Assembly (NCBI RefSeq): GCF_037038585.1
Contig: NC_092520.1
Coordinates: 7,890,501 to 7,954,500 of the forward strand
Length of the DNA: 64,000 bases
Source: Patagioenas fasciata
Taxonomy: Eukaryota > Chordata > Aves > Columbiformes > Columbidae
Direction: 5' to 3'
A program made the position numbers and the translations under genes. Each line of letters opens with the position of its first letter. The first letter of the stretch is position 1. The notes below the pieces were generated by a model. The model was given only the letters and a program-made list of their open reading frames with translations, had not been told where the DNA came from and ran no database searches. Positions 52,339-63,040 of the stretch are shown here, in pieces.

Positions 52339-55300
52339 CATCACGTGAACATTGGCTATATTCACTGTGAGAAAGCTCTCTCGATTGCTCTGGTTTAATT
52401 CCCTGAGCTTGCACAAACCTCTCCTTCACTGTCAGTCCAGTGGGTGAGTAATTTTGACAATTTGATCAAAGGCTGTAGTGACTTCAGATATGGAACCTCA
52501 TATTGACTAATACTCCTTCTACACAACTTTTTCAATATTGTAAAAATCTTCATTTGACCAAGCAATAAAATCTTTCCTGGCTGTATTATCTCCAGTTCAT
52601 TGATCCAAGAAACATCAATTATTTATATTAAACACAAATACTTTCAATAGGGATTGTCTACATACTGTACAAAAGTTAAGCATTTAAATATGTAGCATTT
52701 TACAGGTTGTTTTAGTGTTCTATAACATTTCGATGATCTTTCTTCAGCTTATTTGCTGTGTTGAGAACAAACATGAAAACTGGCTTTTTCACAGCATCTG
52801 CACCACTAGAGAACTTGAATTATTTTAAGGAAGCAAAATCTTCCTGTCCCAAACGGCAGTAAAAGTCCACTTTGTCACAGCAATATCGCAGTGATGAATG
52901 TTCAAGGGCAAAGCTTTGATTAATGACAGCTGCAGTTTGGATTTCACTGATGGTGATTTTGTACCTCCTTCCAGACAGCTGCACACTTAAAGCAAGCATC
53001 TAACTAGACATATTTATTATGCCAGTTTGGTTAAATAGTCTTATAAATTAAGCATATGGATACTTGTATAATTCGCTTATGCAGCATTTGACTGTATTAT
53101 GTGAAGCAGGCTTCTGAGAGAAGCATGTCCATAATGCAGCTGACATATTCCTATTTGGTTAAATTAAGGAGATCCGTGATTAGGTTCCATAGAAGGGAAA
53201 TTCCAGTCTGTAAAGGGTCCTGGGGGTAAAGGGGTGCAGTTTTCCTCTCTTTAGGAGCACAGGTTATCATTAATACACTTAAAGTTATCCAGTATTTTCA
53301 CATGCCCTTCCAAAATGCTGAGTTTAGAAAAAAAATTAGCAAATTTTAGGTGAGCACAGTGAACCATAAAGCAAGTATACCACCTTTAAATAAGCCTTTT
53401 TGCTATTATACATTCTCTGTTTTATACATGTGAGGGACTAGTTAGCATTTTTGCTGCTGAAGTTGTTGTGCAGGTTTACAACTCTAAGTGTTAAATAGGA
53501 TTCTGTAACAGCTGGGTAGGAGCAAAGCTGCAATGAGACTCCTAAATGACTGGTTTCATCATTACTGTAATGTAATTAAGCTGGTGGTTGTGCGGTGATT
53601 GTTGGAAACTTGTATTTTGCATACGAGCAAAGCTGTAGAGAAATCTTCAATATGATCCATAAACCAAATCCTGAGTATTTTGTTGTACAACTATTACAAC
53701 AACTGTAAATTTGATGACATGATAGTAAGTTTGCCTTTCTCCACTTCATGCCTCGGCATGTCCTGCAAAATGCAAGCTCCATTTCTATTACTCTTCTCTA
53801 CCCTCCTCTTTAAATATTAGCATTTTAAAGGTATCCATATACAAAACGTTTGTTATTTTACACATATGGCATAAAGTAATATAATAAGGTTGATTATACA
53901 CCTCGGCAGATACCAAACAGGCTCCAGGCTCGGCGTGACTGTTTGTCCCCTCCTTGACCCCGTTTCTTCCCCCTCCATGAACTGTTACCTGCATTGTAAA
54001 TCCCGATTTACCTTGAGGAAACAGGGTGAAAGTCTAACCTCGCAAAAGCAGCCTCCCTTTACATTTTTCTGTGATCATATTCAGCAGTGTCGCAACATTG
54101 AGAGAGATCCATGGAGCGATTTATGGCTTCAGGAATAATTTCTCATGTGAGTTATCACTGACAGGTAAGGTGCAAAGAGCACACGGCTCAGACACTCATT
54201 TTTTTGTTTAAGGACTGCAGTCATGGTGGTAGTAAAATCCTATCAGGTGGTGCTAGAATCTTACACACACTGCAGCAAACAAGAGATTTTTAAGCTGAAC
54301 AGAATGCCCTGCTCCCCCATCACCAGCAAATTCAGATAAATCAATGTCATTTCTCCCTTTTTCTTTCATGTACTATTGTGTGTGTTCTCCTAGTGAGCTC
54401 ATAACTCCAAGTGTGTGGTAGTGTCTAAAATGAAAGTCTGTTAAGAAATATTTTCTTTCCTATTGTTTATTATTCTTTCTATGTGTACAATAAGCTGAGT
54501 TCCTTAGGACAAGTAATTATTGCAGGTGATGTAGGGTTTGGGAGGGTTGCTCTCGAGGGGAAGATTCATAGCATATGAATTTAGTTTTTCTTGCTTGACA
54601 AGGTATGGAAACAGCGAGTAAGACTTGTCACCAGGTGGCACCATTAACCTAAGTTATATTTCAGCTAAGTGAATGCAGGGAAGTTTATGTTCAAAAGGAA
54701 TTTATTAGAAATATTGCTCTTTTCACCTTTCTTCAGAGGCTAAGTAAATACACAGAACAGAGAATAGACCCAATTCTTCTGTTCGCAGACACATTTCATA
54801 TTATTTAATGCATTTGCCACGTTGTAATCTGGTGAAGAACACTTCATGCTTTGTGTATGGTAAGTAAAATGCATGCCCATGTTTCTCCATAAAGCACCTT
54901 CCCTCTTATGTATTTTGCAATATACTGCACATCTGGTGCATCGAAAAGCTACATTTCCTGTGGTGAAACTGCAGAACAGGACCAGAGAGTTCTCATATGG
55001 GAGCGTTTGTGTCTAAATATTGTTTGGACATTTTTTTAGATGAATTGCTATGAACCTGAACGATAAAAAATCGATTTTCCTGTGCTTACAAGTGAGTAGC
55101 ACCGCACCGGTTGCAGAGCAGGTGGTGGGTCCCATCGCTGTTTGCTATTCAGAAGCGGTGCTGGTTCCCCCCTGCACTGCAGCCTGGACCTGCTGCTCGG
55201 CGCTTGCAGGATGGTGTAGCCGTACTCTGAAGCAAAGAACAAAACTTTCCCAGTAGCAGACCAATTTTATTGTCTTGATCCTAAGATAATAAACATATAA

Positions 55301-55861
55301 TGGTATTGTGATTTTTTTCTAAACGATATTAACCTAATGAACCTTGGGAAACGGCAAATTCGTGTTCTTCTTTTGATCAGGTGTGTAAGAAACACAGATC
55401 ATCAGCTAATTCTTTCTAAATATGCTGGACTATTGAAAGTAAGAAGTGTTTTAGCTAGCAACCTTTGGGATTCTTACAAGCATGATTGTAGGATGCATGT
55501 TGTGGTTCTTATTTAGCTCATAAAAGTAAGCAGGAAAACAAAGGTTTCTACTTAAAAAGATTATTTCATTAACTTTTTATTAGAGTGAAACCATAAAATG
55601 GATCTTGTTCATGTGAGCTGTGAATCGTAAGGTCACATTAAAACAATAGGTCGATTATACATTATATATGCTCTGGTTTCAGTGATTTCTGGGGCATTAC
55701 TGAGTAGGATTGTATTGTACTAAACTGCAAGTCATGCTGTAATTTAAGTCATACATATTTTATGTGTTCTCTTGCCTTTCCTTGCCTCTCTGGCCAGCTG
55801 TGAAAGTCAACGGTTCTGCAGTCTTTGTGTCGGCGTCCAGTCCTTGTGTGGGTGGTTAAAC

Positions 55862-56020
55862 ACAGAGTCCACAGAGGTAGCGGAGTCTCTGTCCTTGGAG
55901 ATATTAAAAACCTGAGCTGATGCAGCTCTGCAAAACGTGCTCTGGTTAACCCTGCTTGAGCAGGGAGGTTGGGGTAGGTGGTCTGCAGAGGTGCCTTCCA
56001 ATCTCCACTGCTCTCTGTGG
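55862..56020 (+). mobile_element. CR1 LINE 3' end, type D-like
   Basis: 'gtagcggagtctctgtcctt', 'ccctgcttgagcagggaggt' and 'gaggtgccttccaatctcc' match a CR1 3' end. The tail is degenerate. The next CR1 starts only about 26 bases downstream. Confidence 0.75.
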
Positions 56021-56045
56021 CTATCAGAAGGAAGGTCTCGGCAAA

Positions 56046-56757
56046 CAGTTGGGGAATGACCTATTAGAGAGCAGTGTAGGGGAAAGGGACCTGGGGGTCC
56101 TGGTGGTCAGCAGGATGAGCATGAGCCAGCACTGTGCCCTTGTGGCCAGGAAGGCCAATGGTACCTGGGGTGGATTAGAAGGGGGGTGGTCAGTAGGTCC
56201 AGAGAGGTTCTCCTGCCCCTCTGCTCTGCCCTGGTGAGACCACATCTGGAATATTGTGTCCAGTTCTGGGCCCCTCAGTTCCAGAAGGACAGGGAACTGC
56301 TGGAGAGAGTCCAGCGCAGGGTAACAAAGATGATGGAGTGGAGCATCTCCCATGTGAGGAAAGGCTGAGGGAGCTGGGGCTCTTGAGCTTGGAGGAGACT
56401 GAGGGGTGACCTCATTAATGTTTATAAATATATAAAGGGTGAGTGTCAGGAGGATGGAGCCAGGCTCTTCTCGGTGACAATCAATGATAGGACAAGGGGT
56501 AATGGGTTCAAACTGGAACACGAAAGGTTCCACTTAAATTTGAGAAGAAACTTCTTCTCAGTGAGGATGGCAGAGCCTGGCCCAGGCTGCCCAGGGAGGT
56601 TGTGGAGTCTCCTTCTCTGCAGACATTCAAACCCGCCTGGACACCTTCCTGTGTAACCTCATCTGGGTGTTCCTGCTCTGGCAGGGGGATTGGACTGGAT
56701 GAGCTTTCGAGGTCCCTTCCAATCCCTGACATTCTGTGATTCTGTGTGATTCTGTGA
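56046..56757 (+). mobile_element. CR1 LINE fragment, type A tail
   Basis: About 710 bp, from [19 protein letters not shown] to a tail of three units (attctgtg, attctgtg, tgattctgtg). It carries the shared one-base deletion. Confidence 0.93.
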
Positions 56758-57424
56758 AACAGAACTTCTGAATTTCTCGAATTAAGCCTGCGAAATTCCC
56801 CCTGTGGAAATTGCAGAATTGCTCTCAGGTAGACTCCTTGCTCAGGAAGGTAAGGGCAATATTCAGAGCATTTGGAAAGAACCATTCTCTTGCGATTTGC
56901 ATTACCATGCAGTTTTTTACTGATGTTTGCCCATTACAACACAATAGATAATGTAAACGCCTATTTATCTTCATCGCCTAACAAAGCAGAAAATATGGGT
57001 GGTTACATAGTGAACAGAAAGCAGAAAGATTCAGCAATACAGTATCTTAAAGCAGTGCTGTTAGGCATCTTGCAAAATTATTGTCAGTTATAGAAGATCC
57101 TGTATGTACAAACCTTTCCAAGTTTCTGTGTGCTGACTCAGTGGACATTTTAAATAGCCACAATAATAGTGTTATTACAAGGATGGTCTAAGGAAGAAAG
57201 TGAGGCAGGGTTTGTAGGGAGAACAACATCAGGCAAGAAGGTTTATTTTTGGCTGAAAAAGGAATTGCCTGGGAGAGTACCTCTTTAATTTTGCTTGTAT
57301 TGCCTTGTGTAATAAAGGCATTCGAACCAATGACGTTATCAAATGCATCTGTGGTCCAGGAAATGTTATATTTTTCACCATTTGAAGGGTCCAAATGGTG
57401 TACCAGGTAACAGGACTATCACTC

Positions 57425-57429
57425 CTGAG
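57425..57429. repeat. Target-site duplication, left copy (CTGAG)
   Basis: CTGAG immediately precedes the TGTCAC end of the LTR and is repeated at 58468-58472 after its CCACA end. Confidence 0.8.
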
Positions 57430-57483
57430 TGTCACGGAGGCACCCCGAGGCTAATTTAAGGGACAACAGGGTCCAAAACAACT

Positions 57484-57489
57484 TTTATT
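57484..57489 (-). terminator. LTR poly(A) signal
   Basis: Minus-strand AATAAA about 55 bases from the LTR end, followed by a GT-rich stretch (GTTGTTTTGG). Confidence 0.75.
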
Positions 57490-57722
57490 AAACCGGTGAG
57501 AAACAGGGTTTTAGCACTCCAAAAGTGACTTAAATATAGGTTCGGGTATCAGTTGAGGAAAATTATTAAGGGGCAGCAACTGGTACAACAGGCGGTCCAC
57601 AGAGTGTATGCACGTGGCTTCATCCAAAACAATGCCGTAACCACCCCCGAGTCCCAGAGGAGCACACACTTGCCTGAACACGGTGCGGGATTATTCTTAA
57701 AGAGATAAAGGTAAAGTGTACG

Positions 57723-58048
57723 CTCGCAATTCCGCGAGGGCAAATTTATAATACACTCGCAATTCTGCGAGGGTTAATTTACTTAGACGTGCGAATGTGC
57801 ATGGAATACTACACGTGCCTATGTGGAAGCACGGGAGGAAAATACACTTGCGATTGCGCGAGGATAAATTTATAATACACTCGCAATTGTGCGAGGAAAT
57901 AATTTAAAGTACGCGTGCAAATGTGCATGGAATATGAATACACTCGCGATTGTGCGAGGAAATAATTTTATACGTGCTTGTATTAAGCACGGGAAGTTAC
58001 ACGTGCATATGTGCACGGAAAGGATAAATATACTTGCAATCCTGCGAG
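57723..58048 (-). repeat. Array of eleven short stem-loops in the LTR R region
   Basis: Type 1 hairpins (ctcgc or cttgc, six bases, gcgag) start at 57723, 57756, 57847, 57880, 57943 and 58033. Type 2 hairpins (cgtgc, loop, gcacg or gcatg) start at 57788, 57814, 57914, 57973 and 58002. Most loops are six bases; 57814 has ten and 57973 has a 7-bp stem with a five-base loop. AT-rich spacers such as 'gaaataatttta' and 'gataaatttataatac' separate them. Confidence 0.85.
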
Positions 58049-58180
58049 GGGTTTTACTCACACCTGTGGCGGCAAGGCAAGCGGGGTCTCCATCCCAGGG
58101 AGCGGGGGTCTCAGCGGCAGCATCTTCCTCGTGCTCCGAGAGACCGGCGACAATGGGCCCAGTCTCGACGAGAGTCCCGT

Positions 58181-58187
58181 TTTTATA
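58181..58187 (-). promoter_or_regulatory. LTR TATA box
   Basis: The minus strand reads CAGTATAAAAACGGG. It sits about 280 bases from the 5' end of the LTR, as expected for a U3 core promoter. Confidence 0.75.
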
Positions 58188-58760
58188 CTGGCTGATCAGA
58201 CCTGACTGTAGGCATTCTAGAAGCTTCTCTGCACCCCCACACCGTGTGTGGGGTGCCCCTGAAGCCTCCAAACATCCCCCACACTGGTCACAGGTGCCCA
58301 GCGGCTCACTGGCGCCTCGGCAATCCCTTCTCCTAATGGCCCTGGCCAGGGTGCTCTGGGCCAAACAAAAGAAGCTGTCAGCTTCAAGTAGCAGAGAGAG
58401 GGAGATGTGCCTACTCCCTCTATACTGAAGGAGGGGGGGGAGAGAGGGGGGTTTGCATTCTGCCACACTGAGTCATGTCATTGCACTTGTCTATGTTTTT
58501 CCAGTTTCTCTCACTTACAAATGGAGACACAAACATGGCGGCAACAGGGAAATGAACCTGATGTGCAGATAAAACTGGGATGCTGCCTTCAGTAGAACCT
58601 TCAGCACCATAACACCTAAATTCCACAATAACATAAATACAAAACATCAGTCCGAAGTTCCTCGGCATCATAAAACCCTCATAATACTCTTAACTCATTT
58701 ATTTTCACATTTTTTTCTTTTATTTTAAATTTTCCTCCCCCATCTCTCTGTGGGGTTACA

Positions 58761-58761
58761 T

Positions 58762-58800
<39 letters not shown>
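58761..58800. repeat. (TTTA)10 microsatellite
   Basis: Ten perfect tetranucleotide units, likely to be length-polymorphic. Confidence 0.97.
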
Positions 58801-59544
58801 GATTTTATTTTCGTTTAATTTGGCTTGACTCGGCTTGAAAAATATTTCCTGTGTTCAGTACCAGGTCATTTATATTGTGCAAGGGCATTGTCTGGATTTC
58901 CAGTGAGCACTGTAAGGAGCCGCATGTTTTCCTGGACGTGATACTGCAGGCAGCTGCCTGTACTTATAAGTGATTCTGCTCCTGACAGCTATAAATTATT
59001 GCTGTTTGCTTGCCTGCAAGCCTTTGCTGAAACTGAAATTCTTGTGCAAGCCCTGATATGTCAGGAAAAGTGTGGGCAAAGCATCTGAAGAAAACAATTT
59101 ATCCATCACTGCCAGTCGAGCAGTGCATGACAATCTGTCAATGACTGCTCAGTGGTGAACTGTGACAGTGGCGGTTTCATTAAGCGGCATTTCAGGTCAA
59201 GGTGTCTATATGACCTGTAGACCCATATGCTTTCCACAAGTATACCTGCACATCCATAGGCAAACCATAAATAGTTTGTGTCTCTGCTTCTGTTATGGGT
59301 TTGCATATAGGTTATTATTTATATGCTGCTCACCTAAAATGTGGCAGAACTGTCAGGTGATTGCTTTAACTGAAATGGTGTAGATCCGATTTAAACTAAC
59401 CATACATTTAAATAGGGGATTTTCAAGAATCCTGGTCTGTTTGAATTTTTTTTCTTGTTTCTTTTCTTTTTGTTTTAATCCGAAATAACCAAAATTATTT
59501 ATAAATGCCATTTATAGTTGGTGAGGACTGCTGGCTGAAAAAGA

Positions 59545-59655
59545 ATCACAGAATCATAGAATATCTCAAATTGGAAGTGACCCATAAGGATCATCCGGTT
59601 CAGCTCCCTGCTCCTCAAAGGACTATCTAAATCATACAACTAAGAGACCCAGACC
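59545..59655 (-). mobile_element. Short CR1 3' end, minus orientation, divergent type
   Basis: 'gaatcacagaatcatagaat', 'atctcaaattggaagtgacc' and 'cataaggatcatccggtt' match a CR1 tail of another subfamily. Only about 110 bases remain. Confidence 0.8.
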
Positions 59656-60117
59656 CTCCTTGAACTCTTAGTGCTGGAGAAGGAAACATTACAAAGATTT
59701 TTGAAGCCAGTGTTTTCTAAATCTGGCATTTTGCTTCCTAATAGAATGTAGTTAAATATGTTACAAAAAATTGACGCCTCTCCAGCCCTTTTATTTCAGA
59801 TTGTACACTAGAGAGCAGCATGTTAGAGGGTTAACACTGAAGGGAAGTTAGGCCTGAAAAGATTTAGGTTTCTTTTTCAAGTTCCTGGGGGAAAATATAA
59901 AGGTATTTTATATATCACTGAACTAGGCAGTAGCTGACAAATAATTTCCTGTTTGGGACAATGGAGATAGATGTAGCCACTTGCTTTCACTACGTGTTAC
60001 TGACCAAGCTACCAAGTGAATAGCACAGGTTTTCTGTTCTGCCCATGTTCTGAAATTTGAATTTTCTATCATCTCCTTCACTTCAGGTTAATTAGTTCAA
60101 CTTAACCGCATTCATAC

Positions 60118-60800
60118 AATCGTAGAATCATTGTGGTTGGAAAAGACTCTCAAGACCATTGAGTTCAACTGTTAACCTAACATTGTCACTAAACCATGTC
60201 TCTAGGAACCTTTTAAACCCCTCCAGAGATGGTGACTCCACCACTGCCCTGGGCAGCCTGTTCCAGTGCCTGACAACTCTTCCAGGAAGAAGTTTTTCTT
60301 AATATCCAATGCAAACTTCTCCTGGTACAGCTCGAGGCCATTTCCTCTTGTTCTATCACTTGTTACTTGGGAGAAGAGACCAACCCCCTCCATGCTACAA
60401 CCTCCTTTCAGGTAGTTGTAGACAGTGATAAGGTCTCCCCTCAGCCTTCTGTTCTCCAGGCTGAACAACCCCAGGTCCCTCAGCCGATCCTCATAAGACT
60501 TGTGCTCCAGACCCCTCACCAGCTCCGTTCCCTTCTCTGAACTCTCTCCAGCACCTCAAGGTCTTTCCTGTAGTGAGGGGCCCAAAACTGAACACAGGAT
60601 TTGAGGTTTGGCCTCACCAGTGCCCGGCACAGGGGGACGGTCACTGCCCTGGTCCTGCTGGCCACACTGTTCTTGATATAAGCCAGGATGCTGTTGGCCT
60701 TTTTTGACACAATGTTGGTTTATGTTCAGCCGCTGTCGACCAACACCCCCAGGTCCTTTTCTGCCAGGCAGCATTTCAGCCATCAACTTTTCCAGCTTTC
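60118..60800 (-). mobile_element. CR1 LINE fragment, type C tail, minus orientation
   Basis: The reversed tail 'cgtagaatcattgtggttgg' leads into about 680 bp of ORF2 C-terminal region. It has [20 protein letters not shown] and [20 protein letters not shown] in minus frames with breaks. It is the longest type C copy in the window. Confidence 0.92.
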
Positions 60801-62580
60801 CAGCCACCACAATTCAATCAGCTGCTCTACACTTCCTTCAAGCAAGATAAAATGCAACAGTGTCTGACTTACGCTTGTTTACAAAATTTTTAACATAGGT
60901 GTAAGTTATACATTTGCATGTTTCTCTGCTATGTTTTACCAGCTACACATTAGCCATATTCAAGAACTTTCTGGAAGAGGAAACTCCTTAATATTTTACA
61001 GGCTTTGTGACTCTAGAGCCCTTGTATCGTTGGCTTGCTCTGATTTTTAGTTAAGAGCCTGAAACAAATTTGAAAAGGATATTGGTCACCCAAGTGACCC
61101 TGAAAGCATTTATCCATGGCTATAGCTAAAGGAGCATACAGTATAATGTAGAGAAAGGTGGTCCAACAGAGGCAGGGCCTAAAAAAGATGTACAGAAAGG
61201 TGGGCATGGTGCTGTTCAACCTCATTTTCATAAAATCCAAATAAATATAGGCTTCTAAATAGGCTAAGAGGTGTGTCTTCCTTATGGAAGTTAACCATTG
61301 TTTTTGAGTGTTGAGAAATCAAATTGCAACTCAGATACAGTTGTACACACCTGTTTTCAGAGTGGTTATGGAGCACTGACCGTGCACTGAGATACGAGGT
61401 ACAAGGGAAAGTCAGTCCGAGTTCTGGTGGTCGTGTCACCTGTAGCCCCGACAACTGCGTCCTGGCCTCCTGCGCACGTTGGGCAACGCCAGGAGTTTGT
61501 TCTTCAGAAAACTCCTCTGAATTTCATTCCTTTCTGTGCCAGCAAATATCCTTTAGACTAAGAAAAATGTTCCATCCTCATTAAACCATCAACCTGTGAG
61601 GTGGAATAGCCAGCTCGATGTGTTTGCATGTCTGCTTCTTCGCAGCCAGAGACTGTTTGCTCACTCCCGCTCTGGCTTCTCATCTGATCTATACCCTGTT
61701 TGTTTTGTTTTACTTGTAGCCCTGCTATGAATTAAAATTTCCAGGGGTTTAGCTCTGAATCACTTGAATACACAAACCTTTTGGGGTGTAGTTCACAGGG
61801 AAAAAAACCACTGCAAATGAAAATGAATTAGTTGGGCAGAGGTGCCTGTGTCTGTAGGAGGCAGGTAAGGATGGTCAATGAAACAAGTTCCTCTGCATAT
61901 TGGATTTGTTAGTGTAACCCAAACTATGATGCTGCTCTTGCCATATAGGTAGGAAGTGGAGAATTCTATAGAAATTTGGTAACAAATGTCTCCGCACACA
62001 TATGGATGTTTTCTCTGCATAGTGTTTATTTGGTTTTTTCCTCCGGTTTCTTTCCGCCCTGGACATTTGTATTCAAGACATTTTATTTGGTCGACACAGA
62101 CCTATGAAATAACATGGGAAAGATTTTTCTGTGTGGTCAGTTGGTTCTAACATTCAAATGCCATATTAAAGGGGAATATGTCATTTAAACATCTCTGTTT
62201 TTAACAACCTGTCTGTAGCTGAAATACTGGTGATTCTTCATGAAAAAAGCCTAGAGGATGAAAAAAAATAAGCAGAATAGAAGAATCCTGAGAAATAAGA
62301 GGTAGTATTGCTCTGCTTTTCATTCTTGTTGTTTACACCTGGAAATTGGTTAGATAAGGGGTTAAGTGAGCCTGAAAGACAGAAAATCAGAAAGAAAACA
62401 AAATACATCCAAAATTCACTCCGACATTAACAGAACAATACCCTGAAAGGGAAATCCTGCCAATAGTTGCATCTGTGCTTTGTGCAAGATGGTGATAAAA
62501 AAGCAAAAGAAATTTCTTCATTTTCAAGATAGCTTCACAAAGAAAGTAACGAAACAAGGAGTCATCTCCCACTCTTCACT

Positions 62581-63040
62581 GCCAGCAGCTGTTGCGTTCG
62601 ATGTCCTTGGATGTCCAAAAGATTAGGCAGTGTGACCCATCTGGCCCATGTAACAGGAATCAAAGACATCTCCATCTACAAACTTAAGCTCATGGTAAGT
62701 GCCTCTTTTTACTAAGTCGCACAATATTTTCACAATAAATGAAATTACATAAATTTGTAATTACACTAAAGCACAAAGTTGTTTGCATCTGTCAGTTGTT
62801 ACAAATTTAGTAAATGAAGGAAAAGCTGTCACACAGCATAAGAAATATATAATTGTGAAGACTACATATCATGAATTGCAAAAGTTGATATTCCTTTCTT
62901 TTCTTTTTCAGGTCTCTGAAAATGAAGAGGACAAATTGAAAGTTATAGTCTGAGATAATTAATAGGGACATCTGGCTCTTGAGGGGGCAAAATTGTGGAC
63001 CAGTCTTCTCATGTGGCAATGCATTATGAACAACAGAAAA
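62581..63040 (+). other. Possible exon pair of an unannotated transcript
   Basis: A consensus donor (CTCATG before GTAAGT) lies at 62695. A strong acceptor, 'ttcttttctttttcag', precedes 62912. A further GT follows 'gaacaacagaaaag' at 63041. Joined at 62694/62912, one frame stays open across the junction and ends soon after at a TGA near 62953. There is no similarity evidence and the exon 5' end is unknown. Confidence 0.25.

Larger units (their letters stand above)
57430..58467 (-). mobile_element. Solo LTR of an endogenous retrovirus
   Basis: The element is 1038 bp, with ends TGTCACGG and TGCCACA (TG...CA) and a 5-bp CTGAG duplication. Transcription is inferred on the minus strand. TATAAAA lies at 58187-58181, so a start is expected near 58155. 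AATAAA lies at 57489-57484, close to the far end. U3 is then about 310 bp, R about 690 bp and U5 about 35 bp, an unusually long R. No internal retroviral genes flank it, so it is a recombined solo LTR. Opposed open frames of 198 and 179 codons cross it but reflect low stop content. The family is not recognised. Confidence 0.85.

Noticed and set aside
56024-56533. 169-codon minus frame
   Set aside because: It is the antisense shadow of a CR1 copy; the same antisense words ([15 protein letters not shown]) recur at every type A copy.
57723-58048. Regular inverted repeats resembling a CRISPR array
   Set aside because: Units are only about 16 bases, of two kinds, unevenly spaced, and lie inside a bird LTR with TATA and AATAAA signals; no cas genes and clearly a vertebrate context.
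57870-58466. 198-codon minus frame and opposed 179-codon plus frame
   Set aside because: Both cross the solo LTR from U3 into the hairpin array. They show no domain and repeat the same words because of the array (FPRTIASV).
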